The position numbers and the translations under genes are program-made. The notes beneath the pieces are model-generated. The model was not told where the DNA came from. It did not search any database and saw only the letters and a program-made list of their open reading frames with translations. 64,000 nucleotides of DNA from Marinobacter shengliensis (GTDB lineage Bacteria > Pseudomonadota > Gammaproteobacteria > Pseudomonadales > Oleiphilaceae): the NCBI RefSeq assembly GCF_003007715.1, contig NZ_PXNO01000022.1, positions 62,001 to 126,000 on the forward strand, in the 5' to 3' direction. This document shows positions 17,677 to 27,400 of this stretch, in pieces; the stretch's first letter is position 1; each line of letters starts with the position of its first letter.

Positions 17677-19412
17677 AGGCTTGCTTCGTCGTTCTGCCAA
17701 CGCACATAACAGACGCTGGCCGGGATACCCTGCCGGGCGAAGAACTGAAGCCAGCGAACCTGGTGGTCCTGCAGCCGGTCGCCGGGGCCTTTTACCTCGA
17801 TCATTTCATAGCGCTGTTCCCGTTGCCCGGCGTCCGGCACCAGCCGGATCAGGTCGGGGAAGCCACTGCGGTGTTCCTTGATGTTGTTGAGCAGGCGGCG
17901 GAACAGGGCCTCCAGATGGCGCGGGGGAATGCAGTGCAGGGCCAGCTCCAACAGCTCTTCATCCAGTACCGGCCAGAACACAAAGGGATTGGCGATACCC
18001 TGCTTGGTCTGAAAGGTATCGAGAATGTCCCGGCGATAGGCGCCGGTTTCCAGCAAACGGAAACGTTGCTCGAATGCCTGCTGGCGACGGTCGACAAAAT
18101 CTTCCCGGGTCAGGTCTGCCGGACCAATGTGGAAAGGATGGAAGAAAGCGCCGGGCAGGGGCTTGAAGATCACCGGCCAGCACAGCAGCCCGAACAGGGC
18201 GTTGATCAGGGTGTTCTCCACATAGAACACCGGCGCGTCATCGGTGCCCAAATGACGCAGGGCCGCCAGTTCCACGGTGCCGGTGTCTGGCTTGGGCAAG
18301 GTCAGGGTGAATTCCCTGAGGGTGGGTTTATCCACAGGCTCGGGCTTGTCCGCCCCCACCTTGGGCGCCAGCCGTTTCAGCAGGCGGTTCAGGCCCTGGG
18401 CTTCGGCGTCGGTCAGCTCACTGGTCCGCCACTGACAGGCAATGGCCCAGGCTTCATCAAAACGCTTCATACGCTCCAGCAACCGCAGCTGTTTCAGTCG
18501 CGCTTCCCGGTGGCCACTGGCCGCCCATACCTGCAATGCCAGTTCCTGCTCGCCCTGGCGCTCCGCCTGCCGGCCCAGCTCCAGCAACAGCCGGTCCCGG
18601 CGGCTGGTGAGCCAGGGGTTATCCACAGGGCCGGGTACATCCGCCCAGACCTCTGTGGCTGGCTCACCCCGATCAAGCCGTTCCCGGCACTGATGCATTT
18701 GCAGGTAACCATCCACTTCCGAGCGATGCTGAAAGGCGCGAGATTCCGGGGTAAAGGCCACCGGCTCGAACTGCTGCACGCCCAGTTCCACCAGCACAAA
18801 ATCCGTCCAGCTCTGGCGCAGGTTGCCGAAAAACATCAGGCGGATACGGTCGAACAGGGCCATGTCCTGGAGCTGGACCACTTCCGGGGCCTGTTCACCG
18901 ACTGCCTCTGCCAGCCAGTGCTGCAGGGGCTTTAGTTCACTGAACGCTTCCGCCAGCAACTCCCGCATCTGAGCTTTTCCCAGCGTTTTCGGGTGGCCCT
19001 GTTGGTGCAGCCAACCGCCAAAGACCGGCCTTAGTTCAGCCAGGGTAAACAGCCGGAACAGATCATCCAGGCTCAGCTCCGGCGAGTTATCCAGCCAGCC
19101 CTCCTGCACCAATAACTTGAGCGCTTCGGCCTCCGGCACCGGCAGTTCCGGATAATGCAGCTTGTCGGCCCGGAACAGCTCACCGGTACGCATCACCATC
19201 CGCGTGAGCAAGGCCCTTGGCCCGGTCGCCAGGTTGGCAAACGCCGCCAGCCGGTTTCGCTCCCGATCGGTCAACAGATCTGCGTGATGATCGGCCACCC
19301 AGGACACGATGGTGTCCATGTTGCTCAGGTAATACAGGGGGTCTTCAAGGTTCGCTGTTTGCGGGCGCTGACCCATGTGTTCTGTCGTCATAGGGCTGGA
19401 ACTGTAATCCAT
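17673..19412 (-). CDS. FAN1-like VRR-NUC nuclease
   Basis: About 579 residues. The C-terminal ~120 residues hold the VRR-NUC nuclease signature (GFPDLIRLVPD, EMIEVKGPGDRLQDHQVRWLQFF: D, ExK and Q positions). The N-terminal part is helical and resembles the SAP/TPR-like region of bacterial FAN1, for example VRR-NUC proteins of Pseudomonas. FAN1 is a structure-specific 5' flap nuclease in crosslink repair. The start is uncertain: ATG at 19412, ATG at 19391, or a TTG at 19418. The gene is coupled to the downstream helicase by GTGA. Confidence 0.85.
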   Translation of the reverse strand: MDYSSSPMTTEHMGQRPQTANLEDPLYYLSNMDTIVSWVADHHADLLTDRERNRLAAFANLATGPRALLTRMVMRTGELFRADKLHYPELPVPEAEALKLLVQEGWLDNSPELSLDDLFRLFTLAELRPVFGGWLHQQGHPKTLGKAQMRELLAEAFSELKPLQHWLAEAVGEQAPEVVQLQDMALFDRIRLMFFGNLRQSWTDFVLVELGVQQFEPVAFTPESRAFQHRSEVDGYLQMHQCRERLDRGEPATEVWADVPGPVDNPWLTSRRDRLLLELGRQAERQGEQELALQVWAASGHREARLKQLRLLERMKRFDEAWAIACQWRTSELTDAEAQGLNRLLKRLAPKVGADKPEPVDKPTLREFTLTLPKPDTGTVELAALRHLGTDDAPVFYVENTLINALFGLLCWPVIFKPLPGAFFHPFHIGPADLTREDFVDRRQQAFEQRFRLLETGAYRRDILDTFQTKQGIANPFVFWPVLDEELLELALHCIPPRHLEALFRRLLNNIKEHRSGFPDLIRLVPDAGQREQRYEMIEVKGPGDRLQDHQVRWLQFFARQGIPASVCYVRWQNDEASL

Positions 19413-19451
19413 GCACAAAAATTAATCATCACACGCCTTGCCAACCCCTCT

Positions 19452-19470
19452 AATGATAACTATTATCATT
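19452..19470 (+). promoter_or_regulatory. Fur box
   Basis: AATGATAACTATTATCATT is a perfect palindrome (8-bp arms, CTA centre) close to the Fur consensus GATAATGATAATCATTATC. It lies 23 bases ahead of the next ATG and upstream of the divergent nuclease gene. Repression by iron-loaded Fur of the plus-strand genes is inferred. Confidence 0.85.
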
Positions 19471-19493
19471 TGCATCAAGACAAGGAGGACGCC

Positions 19494-19964
19494 ATGAAAT
19501 TTCTCTGCCCGCGCCATCGCCAAATGTTTGCCCGCCTCTCCATCAACGAACAGAACGATCTATGGCTGTTCTGGATGGAATACGCCTTCACGTTCTGCGA
19601 AACCGAGCAGACCGAGAAGATGATCGCCGCCACTGGCAGTGCCTTTGACCTGGCCTGTCTGGCCAGGGCGGACCACCCGGAATGCATGCACGTGGAACTC
19701 ACACTTTCCGCCATTCTGGTGTGCCGTGCCCTTCGGGACCGTGGTGATCACAACGCGGCAGACTACGTGCTGTTCAGCGCCCTGGAAAGCCTGCAGTCTT
19801 CCGAGCCCTGCTATGGCAGTCCCAGCGGCGGTTGCAGCACCGATCAGTGCATTGAAGTGCTGCTGGACACCTCCCGGCAAGCCAGCTTTTTTGCAGAATA
19901 CCTGAACTGGCCCGCCACGCCACTGGCACCTCGGGCACAACGTTCGGCAATGGTCGCTCACTAA
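19494..19964 (+). CDS. Fur-box-controlled hypothetical protein
   Basis: I do not recognise a named family. The 156-residue soluble protein starts at ATG 19494 with a strong AAGGAGG (19481-19487). It has a CPRH motif at the N-terminus and a C-x7-C-x4-C cluster near residues 104-117 (CYGSPSGGCSTDQC), with predicted helices between. The frame stays open 339 bases upstream, but the Fur box and ribosome site argue against an earlier start. Cysteine and histidine clusters suggest metal or cofactor binding. A role under iron limitation is inference. Confidence 0.8.
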   Translation: MKFLCPRHRQMFARLSINEQNDLWLFWMEYAFTFCETEQTEKMIAATGSAFDLACLARADHPECMHVELTLSAILVCRALRDRGDHNAADYVLFSALESLQSSEPCYGSPSGGCSTDQCIEVLLDTSRQASFFAEYLNWPATPLAPRAQRSAMVAH

Positions 19965-19979
19965 CGCAAAGGAGGGGTT

Positions 19980-20207
19980 ATGGGAATGCTATTCAATATC
20001 CCGGACGCATACCGGAAGAAGCAGGCGGAACAGATATCTTGGCTGGATTGGAAGCCTGGTGGTCAGGTTTGTATCAGTATCGATGCTGACTGCCTGGCCA
20101 GACTGTTGGCAAAAAACCAGCTCCATGTTCAGGACTTTTCCTGCACCGACGAGGCCTCAAAACAGATTGTCAGGGGCCTGCTGCTGGATTGTCTCCGGGT
20201 ACCCTGA
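19980..20207 (+). CDS. Small hypothetical protein, second gene of the Fur-box unit
   Basis: A 75-residue protein that begins MGMLFNIPDAYRKKQAEQIS, with AAAGGAGG upstream at good spacing. Four cysteines are present (CIS, ADC, FSC, LDC). No domain is recognised. It starts 15 bases after the previous gene, so it is likely cotranscribed and iron-regulated. It converges on the DUF4864 gene with only five bases between. Confidence 0.75.
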   Translation: MGMLFNIPDAYRKKQAEQISWLDWKPGGQVCISIDADCLARLLAKNQLHVQDFSCTDEASKQIVRGLLLDCLRVP

Positions 20208-20212
20208 GATCG

Positions 20213-20671
20213 TCAGATACCCAGGTCCGCAGGCTGCAAGCGAACTCCGGCAATTTTCCAGGCTCCGTCCGTCATCTCCATGCGGTAATAGGCGTCCCAG
20301 CGTTTGCCTTCGGGCCCTTGCAATCGAACCACCTGGATATCAAAGCCATCATGAGGTACCCGCTGGGCAAACTCGATGGCGGTGGCGCTGTGAACGGCGG
20401 GGTAGGCCTCGCGCACCATCGCCAGAAAACCTTCAGAGGTGCCAAATCGCCGTTTGATCCCTTCCGAGGCATACTCCCAGGCCTGAACCTCATCCTCATT
20501 GGCAAAGGCTTCAATCTGGCTGAGGATGGCGTCCTGTATATCGGCATCCGCGTCATCGTCCGCCAGCGGTCTGGAGGACCAGGCCAAGGCAAGCACCAAC
20601 GCCATCGTAATAGTCAGGATAACGCCGGTTTTGATGTTAATGATGTTAAGCCCCATGACGACCACCCGCAT
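20213..20671 (-). CDS. DUF4864 domain-containing exported protein
   Basis: A 152-residue protein with an N-terminal signal peptide or anchor (GVILTITMALVLALAWSSRPLA) and a DUF4864-type domain of NTF2-like shape (IQDAILSQIEAFANEDEVQAWEYAS ... WDAYYRMEMTDGAWKIAGVRL). The function is unknown; the NTF2-like fold suggests a binding role in the periplasm. The start is uncertain: ATG 20671, ATG 20656, or a TTG at 20680. Confidence 0.8.
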   Translation of the reverse strand: MRVVVMGLNIINIKTGVILTITMALVLALAWSSRPLADDDADADIQDAILSQIEAFANEDEVQAWEYASEGIKRRFGTSEGFLAMVREAYPAVHSATAIEFAQRVPHDGFDIQVVRLQGPEGKRWDAYYRMEMTDGAWKIAGVRLQPADLGI

Positions 20672-20842
20672 TCTGTTCAACTTTTAATCAATACGCTACC
20701 ACTGCGGCTGCGGATTGATCCATCACTGTTGCTGCTCAGGCCAAATCAATCGCCCCGAGACTCGATGCGAGGGTCCGCATCTGCGGTCACATACGGTAAC
20801 CTGTACCCTCAGGATTGACTCGGACACCAGACAAGGAATCCC

Positions 20843-23800
20843 ATGGCGGCCTCACCCACCATCGCACCCGGCTTTCATGCCATTCACGCCAATCATCTGG
20901 AAGATCTGCGCCGGGCGGTGGTGTACATCTGCCGCCAGAACCCCATGCCGCCGCTGCAGAGCGAGACCTTTCTGGTGCAGAGTAACGGCATTGCCCAGTG
21001 GCTGAAGCTAGCCCTGGCGGAAAAGCGCACCGACGATGGTGTGGAAGGCGGCCTGGGCATTGCCGCCGGCATGGATTTCCTGTTTCCGGCGCGGTTTATC
21101 TGGCAGGCCTATCGTGCGGTGCTGCCGGATGGCGAGGTGCCGGAGCAGTCTCCTTTCGACAAGCGCCGGCTGGTCTGGCGGCTGTACCGGTTGCTGCCGG
21201 AACTGGTTGGGCAGGATAAGGCCTTCACGCCCCTGGCGCGGTTTCTGGACGGTAGCGACACCGACCTGCGCAATTTCCAGCTGGCCGAGAAAGTAGCCGA
21301 CCTGTTCGACCAGTACCAGGTGTTCCGGGCCGACTGGCTGGCGGCCTGGGAGCAGGGCAAGGACGTGGTGATTACCGCCCGGGGTGAGGAAAAGGCCCTG
21401 GATGCGGAAACCCTCTGGCAGCCGTTGCTCTGGCGTAAACTGGTAGAGGACGTGGGCAGCGAGGCCCACACCAGCCGCTCGCAGATTCACACCCGCTTTA
21501 TGGAACAGGGCCAGCGCATCGGCCAGCCGGCCAACCCGGGGCGCCTGCCCAAGCGCATCGTGGTGTTCGGGGTATCATCCCTGCCCCGGCAGGCACTGGA
21601 AGCTTTGTCTGTATTGAGCCGGTTCAGCCAGGTGGTGCTGTGCGTTCACAACCCCTGCCAGTTCTACTGGGCCGACATCATCAGCGACCGGGAACTGCTA
21701 AAAGCCGAACGCAAACGGGGCGCCGCGCACCCGGTGTTGTCACAGATTGACGACCCGGACCAGCTGCACCAGCACGCTAACCCGCTGCTGGCGGCTTGGG
21801 GCAAGCAGGGCCGGGACTACATCCGCCTGCTGGATGAATTCGACAACCCGGACGACTACCGCGCCAGCTTTCAGACCCCGGGGCAGAAGATCGACATCTT
21901 CACCGACCATGGCGATGTGGATAACCCCTGCTTGCTGCACCAGTTGCAGAACGATATCCACAACCTGACGCCGCTGCAGGAAATCCGCCAGCAGCAGCGC
22001 ACGGTGGATCTGGCCTGTGACCATTCCGTGGTGTTCCACGATGCCCACGGCCCCCAGCGGGAAGTGGAAATCCTCCACGACCAGTTACTGGCCGCGTTCA
22101 ATGCCGACCCCACGCTGCGGCCCCGGGATGTGATCGTGATGGTGCCGGACATCAATGTGTACGCGCCCCACATCCAGGCCGTGTTCGGCCGCTATTCACC
22201 GGGCCGCAAGCGCCACATTCCGTTCACCATTTCCGATCAGGGCCAGCGCCACCATGAACCGGTGCTGATTGCCCTGGAAACCCTGATGTCGCTGCCCCGC
22301 AGCCGATTTGGCGTAAGCGAGATCATCAGCCTGCTGGAAGTCCCCGGCATTCGCGACCGCTTTGATATCAGTGAGGACGACATTCCCCTGGCCCGGCGCT
22401 GGGTGGAAGGCGCCAACATCCGCTGGGGCCTGCACGGCCAGCACCGGGAAAGCCTGGACCTGCCGGCGGAGCTGGATCGCAACACCTGGCAGTCTGGCCT
22501 TCGGTCCATGCTGCTGGGCTACGGCATGGGCGATGACGAGCCCTGGGGTGGGGTGGAACCCTATGGCGAAATTGGCGGCCTACAAGCCAGCCTGGCGGGG
22601 CGTCTGGGCGAGTTCGTGCACCAGCTGGAAACCCTGTGGCAGGCCCTTCAAACCACCCGCACTCCGGAGCAATGGGAAGCCCTGTTCTCCGCCATGCTCG
22701 AGCAGTTTTTCCACAAGGTGGAAGGCCAGGACCTGCTGTTGCTGAACCGCTTCCGCCGCCAGCTGGAGCAGTGGCTGGAAGATGCCCTCGCCGCAGGCCT
22801 TGATGATCAGCCACTGCCCCTGAACATCGTCAAGGATGTGCTGCTGCAGGGCCTGGACGAAGGCGGTCTGAACCAGCGCTTCCTGGCCGGCAAGGTCAAC
22901 TTCGCCACCCTGATGCCGATGCGGGCCATTCCGTTCCGCAAGGTGTGCCTGCTGGGTATGAACGACGGCGACTACCCCCGCTCCCGGCCACCGGTGGATT
23001 TCGACCTGATGGCCCAGGACTATCGCCCCGGCGACCGTTCCCGCCGGGAAGACGACCGATATCTGTTCCTGGAAGCCCTGCTGTCCGCCCGGGAACAGCT
23101 GTACATCAGCTGGGTAGGGCGCAGTATCAAAGACGACTCTGAACGGCCACCCTCGGTACTCATCGGCCAGTTGCAGGATCACCTGGACAGCCTGTGGGCC
23201 GTGGCAGGCAAAACGGACAGCTCGGTTACCCAAGCCCTGACCACCCAGCACCCGCTGCAACCCTTCAGCCGGGACTACTTCCCGAAAGCCAATGGCGTCG
23301 GCGAAGGCGAAGAGGCCCGGCCCAGGCCGCTGGCCGAGGTGCTGCAGGCCCGTGGATTGTTCACCTACGAACGGGAATGGCGCAGCGCCCACGCTGTGGA
23401 TAACTCTGAGCAGAGCCGGGAAGCCCTGCCATACCAAGCTCCGGAAGAACCCATCAGCCTGAACGATCTGGCAAACTTTCTGAAAAAGCCCATCGACACC
23501 TTCTACCAGCGCCGGCTGCAGGTGCGCTTTGAAGACGTGGAAGACGAGGATACCGACAACGAAAACTTCGACCTGAACGGTCTGGACCGCTGGCGCCTGG
23601 ATAACGAACTGATTCAGCACAGTGTGCTGAAAGCCGCTACCGAGGAAGAGTTGCACGAACGGCTGGAAACCAACCTGGACCGCATGGCCCGGCGCGGCGA
23701 CCTGGGTATGGGCGTCACCGAACATCGCCTGCGCACGGAACTGGCCGGCCGGTTGCCGGATCTGTTTGACCGCTATCGAGGCGCCCTGGCGGAATGGCCG

Positions 23801-24436
23801 GAAGTGGTGGCCGAACCTTTACCCTTCGAGTTTCGCTATTCAGGGGATCTTGGCTCGGTTGAGGTGGCAGATTTAATCGACAACCTGCGCTGTAATCACC
23901 AGGGGCAGTTGTGCCGCCTGGTAATTGCCAGTTCCGGCCTGCTCACCGGCTCCGGTTACTCGAAAAAAGTGCGCTACGCCAACCTGCTGCGGGACTGGCT
24001 GATTCACCTGGCCGGCCAACTCAGCGGCCAGCCCTTTGAAACCCTGATCCTCGGTAAGGAAGAAGGCCGCAAATTCCAGTTCCCGGTGATGGCCCTGGAG
24101 CAGGCACGAAAGCATGTCGAAGCCATTGTCAGCCGCTGGATGGAAGCCACCACCCGAGCCCTGCCATTGCACTGCGAGGCCGGCTTCGCCTGGATTACCA
24201 GCTACTACGGTGGCAAGAAATTTGTCGGCGACCACGAACGGGCCATCAGTGAGGCGGAACAGGCCTACGCCACCGCCCTGGACCGGGACACCGGCTACCT
24301 GCTGGGCGCCTTCGAAAGCCCCGAGGCGCTGATGGCCAGCGGCGAGTTTGAAGCCCTGCTGCACCAGCTTTATGTCCCCTTATGGGAAGCCGAACAGGGC
24401 AAGTCGGCGGCGGAGCAAATCGGGAGCATGGAATGA
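20843..24436 (+). CDS. recC: Exodeoxyribonuclease V gamma subunit
   Basis: RecC is the Chi-recognition subunit of RecBCD, the nuclease-helicase that processes double-strand breaks. The 1197-residue protein has the usual length and RecC wording (QNPMPPLQSETFLVQSNGIAQWLKLALA, GVSSLPRQALEALSVLS, RAIPFRKVCLLGMNDGDYPR, GRKFQFPVMALEQA). It carries an inactive helicase-like fold and no nuclease motif. The order recC-recB-recD is the gammaproteobacterial one, with ptrA missing. It ends in an ATGA overlap with recB. Two exact DnaA-box words lie inside it (21916, 23395). Confidence 0.95.
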   Translation: MAASPTIAPGFHAIHANHLEDLRRAVVYICRQNPMPPLQSETFLVQSNGIAQWLKLALAEKRTDDGVEGGLGIAAGMDFLFPARFIWQAYRAVLPDGEVPEQSPFDKRRLVWRLYRLLPELVGQDKAFTPLARFLDGSDTDLRNFQLAEKVADLFDQYQVFRADWLAAWEQGKDVVITARGEEKALDAETLWQPLLWRKLVEDVGSEAHTSRSQIHTRFMEQGQRIGQPANPGRLPKRIVVFGVSSLPRQALEALSVLSRFSQVVLCVHNPCQFYWADIISDRELLKAERKRGAAHPVLSQIDDPDQLHQHANPLLAAWGKQGRDYIRLLDEFDNPDDYRASFQTPGQKIDIFTDHGDVDNPCLLHQLQNDIHNLTPLQEIRQQQRTVDLACDHSVVFHDAHGPQREVEILHDQLLAAFNADPTLRPRDVIVMVPDINVYAPHIQAVFGRYSPGRKRHIPFTISDQGQRHHEPVLIALETLMSLPRSRFGVSEIISLLEVPGIRDRFDISEDDIPLARRWVEGANIRWGLHGQHRESLDLPAELDRNTWQSGLRSMLLGYGMGDDEPWGGVEPYGEIGGLQASLAGRLGEFVHQLETLWQALQTTRTPEQWEALFSAMLEQFFHKVEGQDLLLLNRFRRQLEQWLEDALAAGLDDQPLPLNIVKDVLLQGLDEGGLNQRFLAGKVNFATLMPMRAIPFRKVCLLGMNDGDYPRSRPPVDFDLMAQDYRPGDRSRREDDRYLFLEALLSAREQLYISWVGRSIKDDSERPPSVLIGQLQDHLDSLWAVAGKTDSSVTQALTTQHPLQPFSRDYFPKANGVGEGEEARPRPLAEVLQARGLFTYEREWRSAHAVDNSEQSREALPYQAPEEPISLNDLANFLKKPIDTFYQRRLQVRFEDVEDEDTDNENFDLNGLDRWRLDNELIQHSVLKAATEEELHERLETNLDRMARRGDLGMGVTEHRLRTELAGRLPDLFDRYRGALAEWPEVVAEPLPFEFRYSGDLGSVEVADLIDNLRCNHQGQLCRLVIASSGLLTGSGYSKKVRYANLLRDWLIHLAGQLSGQPFETLILGKEEGRKFQFPVMALEQARKHVEAIVSRWMEATTRALPLHCEAGFAWITSYYGGKKFVGDHERAISEAEQAYATALDRDTGYLLGAFESPEALMASGEFEALLHQLYVPLWEAEQGKSAAEQIGSME

Positions 24437-27400
24437 CCGACCAGATGACCAATCGAAACCCCAACCTGGACCCGCTGGCCATGCCCCTGAACGGCAGTGC
24501 GCTGATCGAAGCCAGCGCCGGCACCGGCAAAACCTTCACCATCGCCATCCTGTATGTGCGCCTGGTACTGGGCCATGGCCAGGCAGCAGACAGCCCGCTG
24601 CAGAACCTGCTGCCGCCGAACCTGCTGGTGGTGACCTTTACCGACGCCGCCACCAAGGAGCTGCGAGACCGCATCCGCACCCGGCTGACCCAGGCCGCCG
24701 AGGTATTTTCCGAAGCCGCTGACCACCTTGAACCCACCCCGGAAACCGCACTTATCCACAAGCTGCGGGATGACAGCTACCCGGACCCGGACAGTTGGCC
24801 CGACTGCCGCAAGAAGCTGCTGTTGGCCGCCGAATGGATGGACGAAGCCGCGGTATCCACCATTCACGGTTTCTGCAATCGTATGCTCAGCGAACACGCC
24901 TTCGACAGCGGCAGCCTGTTCAAGCCCACCCTGGAAACCGACCAGAGCGAACTGCTGGACGACGTGGCCCGGGACTACTGGCGCACGTTTGTTTATCCGT
25001 TGCCGCCGGCTCTGATGGACGAAGCCCTGAGCCACTGGAAAACCCCCACCGACCTGCGCAAGGCGGTGCGTAACCTGATCGACGATCCAGAGGCCCTGGG
25101 TAACCCTCCAGAGAACGTGCACCAGGCCATCAACCAGGTGGTCAGCGAACGGCTGGCACGGGCCAGTGAACTGAAAGCCCACCCCTGGGGCCAGTGGCAG
25201 CAGGAAGTTACCGACCTGTTGAACGACCTGAACAAAGGCAAACGCCTGCACGGCGGCAGCAAGAACGCCATGCTCAAGGTGTGGGAGTTCCTGGTCACCT
25301 GGGCCGAATCCGATGACCTGCTGCCGGAGAAGCTGGACAGCGCCGCCGGATTCAAGAACCAGACCCCCGAGGGCCTGGACAACATCCTGAAAGGGGACGA
25401 CCCGGCGCCTCAGCACCCGGCCTTTGACGCCATCGAAGCCTTGCTGGAATTCGGCCAGAACCAGCCCAGCGCCAAGTCCGATATCCTGCGCCACGCCAGC
25501 CACTGGATTGCCGAGCGGCTGGAAGCGGAAAAGCAGCAGCGCTCGGAAATGGGCTTTGATGACCTGCTCACCCGCCTGGATGACGCCCTGCATGGCCCCC
25601 GGGGCGAACAGCTGGCCGCCACCATCCGCCGGCAGTTTCCGGTGGCGCTGATCGACGAATTCCAGGACACCGACCCGGTGCAGTACCGCATCTTTAACCG
25701 GATCTACGCGGTGCAGGACAACAGCGCCAACACCTGCCTGCTGATGATCGGTGACCCGAAACAGGCCATCTACGGCTTCCGGGGCGCCGATATCCACACC
25801 TACCTGCAGGCCCGGCTGGGTGTGCAGGCCCGCACTTACACCCTGGGCACCAACTTCCGCTCCGCCAAGACTATGGTCAGCGCCGTCAACCGGGTGTTCG
25901 AGTACAGCGACCAGCACAGCCCGAAAGGCGCCTTCCTGTTCGGCAAAGGGGACAGCACGCCACTGCCGTTCCAGGGCGTGGATGCCAACGGCACCAAACG
26001 CCTGTGGGCGGTGCAGGGTGAAATCCAACCCAGCCTGATGTTCTGGACCCACGAATCCGATGAAACCGACAAGGATGGCAACCCCAAAGGCCTCGCCAAA
26101 GGCGCCGCCACCGCCGAGGTGGCCGAAACCTGCGCCAGCGAGATTGCCCGGCTGCTGACCCTGGGCCAGGCCGGGCAGGCAGGCTTTGTCCTGCCAGATA
26201 ACCCGACTGACCTGGAGCCCGTCGAACCCAAAGACATCGCCGTGCTGGTGAACAACCGCAACGAAGCGGCTGCGGTGCGCGACGCCCTTGGCCGCCGGCG
26301 CATCAAAAGCGTGTATCTGTCGGACCGGGATTCGGTGCTGACTTCCCGGGAAGCCAAAGAAGTGTTGTGCTGGCTGCGCGCCTTCGCCGAACCCCGGCAA
26401 CTGGCCTTCATCCGCGCCGCCCTGGCCACACCAACCATGGGCCAGAGCTGGCAAGCGCTCGACCGGCTGCTGACCGACGAGTTGGTGCTGGAACGGGAAA
26501 TCGAGCGCTTTCAGGGTTACCAACAGCAATGGCAAAGCCAGGGCGTGCTGCCCATGCTGCGCAGCTTTTTGATGGACTTCGAAGTGCCGGGCCGCCTGCT
26601 GCAGCGCCCGGATGGTGAGCGAAGACTGACCGACATCCTGCACATTGCCGAACTGCTGCAGCAGGACAGCCTGCAACTGGACGGCGAACATGCACTGGTA
26701 CACCACTTCACCCAGATCCTGCGGGCGGCAGACGAAGAGGACGAACACCGCACCCTGCGCCTGGAAAGCGACGCCGGGCTGGTGAAGGTGATCACCGTGC
26801 ACAAGTCCAAGGGCCTGGAATACCCGCTGGTGTTCCTGCCCTTCGGCACCGCCTTCCGGGCAGAAAGCCAGAAGCAGGCGTATGTTCGCTACCACGACGA
26901 CACCGGCAAGCTGGTGACGGTGTTCGACCCAACGCCGGAAGACATCGAACAAGCCGACCAGGAACGCCTGGGCGAGGACATCCGCAAACTCTACGTGGCC
27001 CTGACCCGGGCCCGGTTTGCCACCTGGGTGGGCGCGGCGGCTGTGGATAACTGGCACCAGAGTGGCCTGGGCTATGCGATTGCCGGAACACCGGAGCAGC
27101 CCATCAGCCAGGCCCTGGCCCCGCTGGCGCAAGGCCGCCCGGACATCCGGATTACCCCACTGCCGGAGGCCGAAAGCACGATATTCACCGAAACCGCCCC
27201 GGAAGCCCTGGGGCCAGCCCTGGTCTCCACCCGGGAAGCGAAGGAAGACTGGTGGATTGCCAGTTACTCCACCATCGAATACACCGGCATGGCAGGTACC
27301 GGCATTACGTTCACCGGCGAGGTGGAAGACGCCCAGACCCAGAACCTGCTGGAAGAAAGCGCCCAGGAGCATGTGGAAGAGGCACCCGCCGTGCCCGCCA

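Noticed and set aside
17523..18935. A 470-codon plus-strand frame across the helicase/FAN1 junction
   Set aside because: Runs antisense to two coupled genes with clear motifs.
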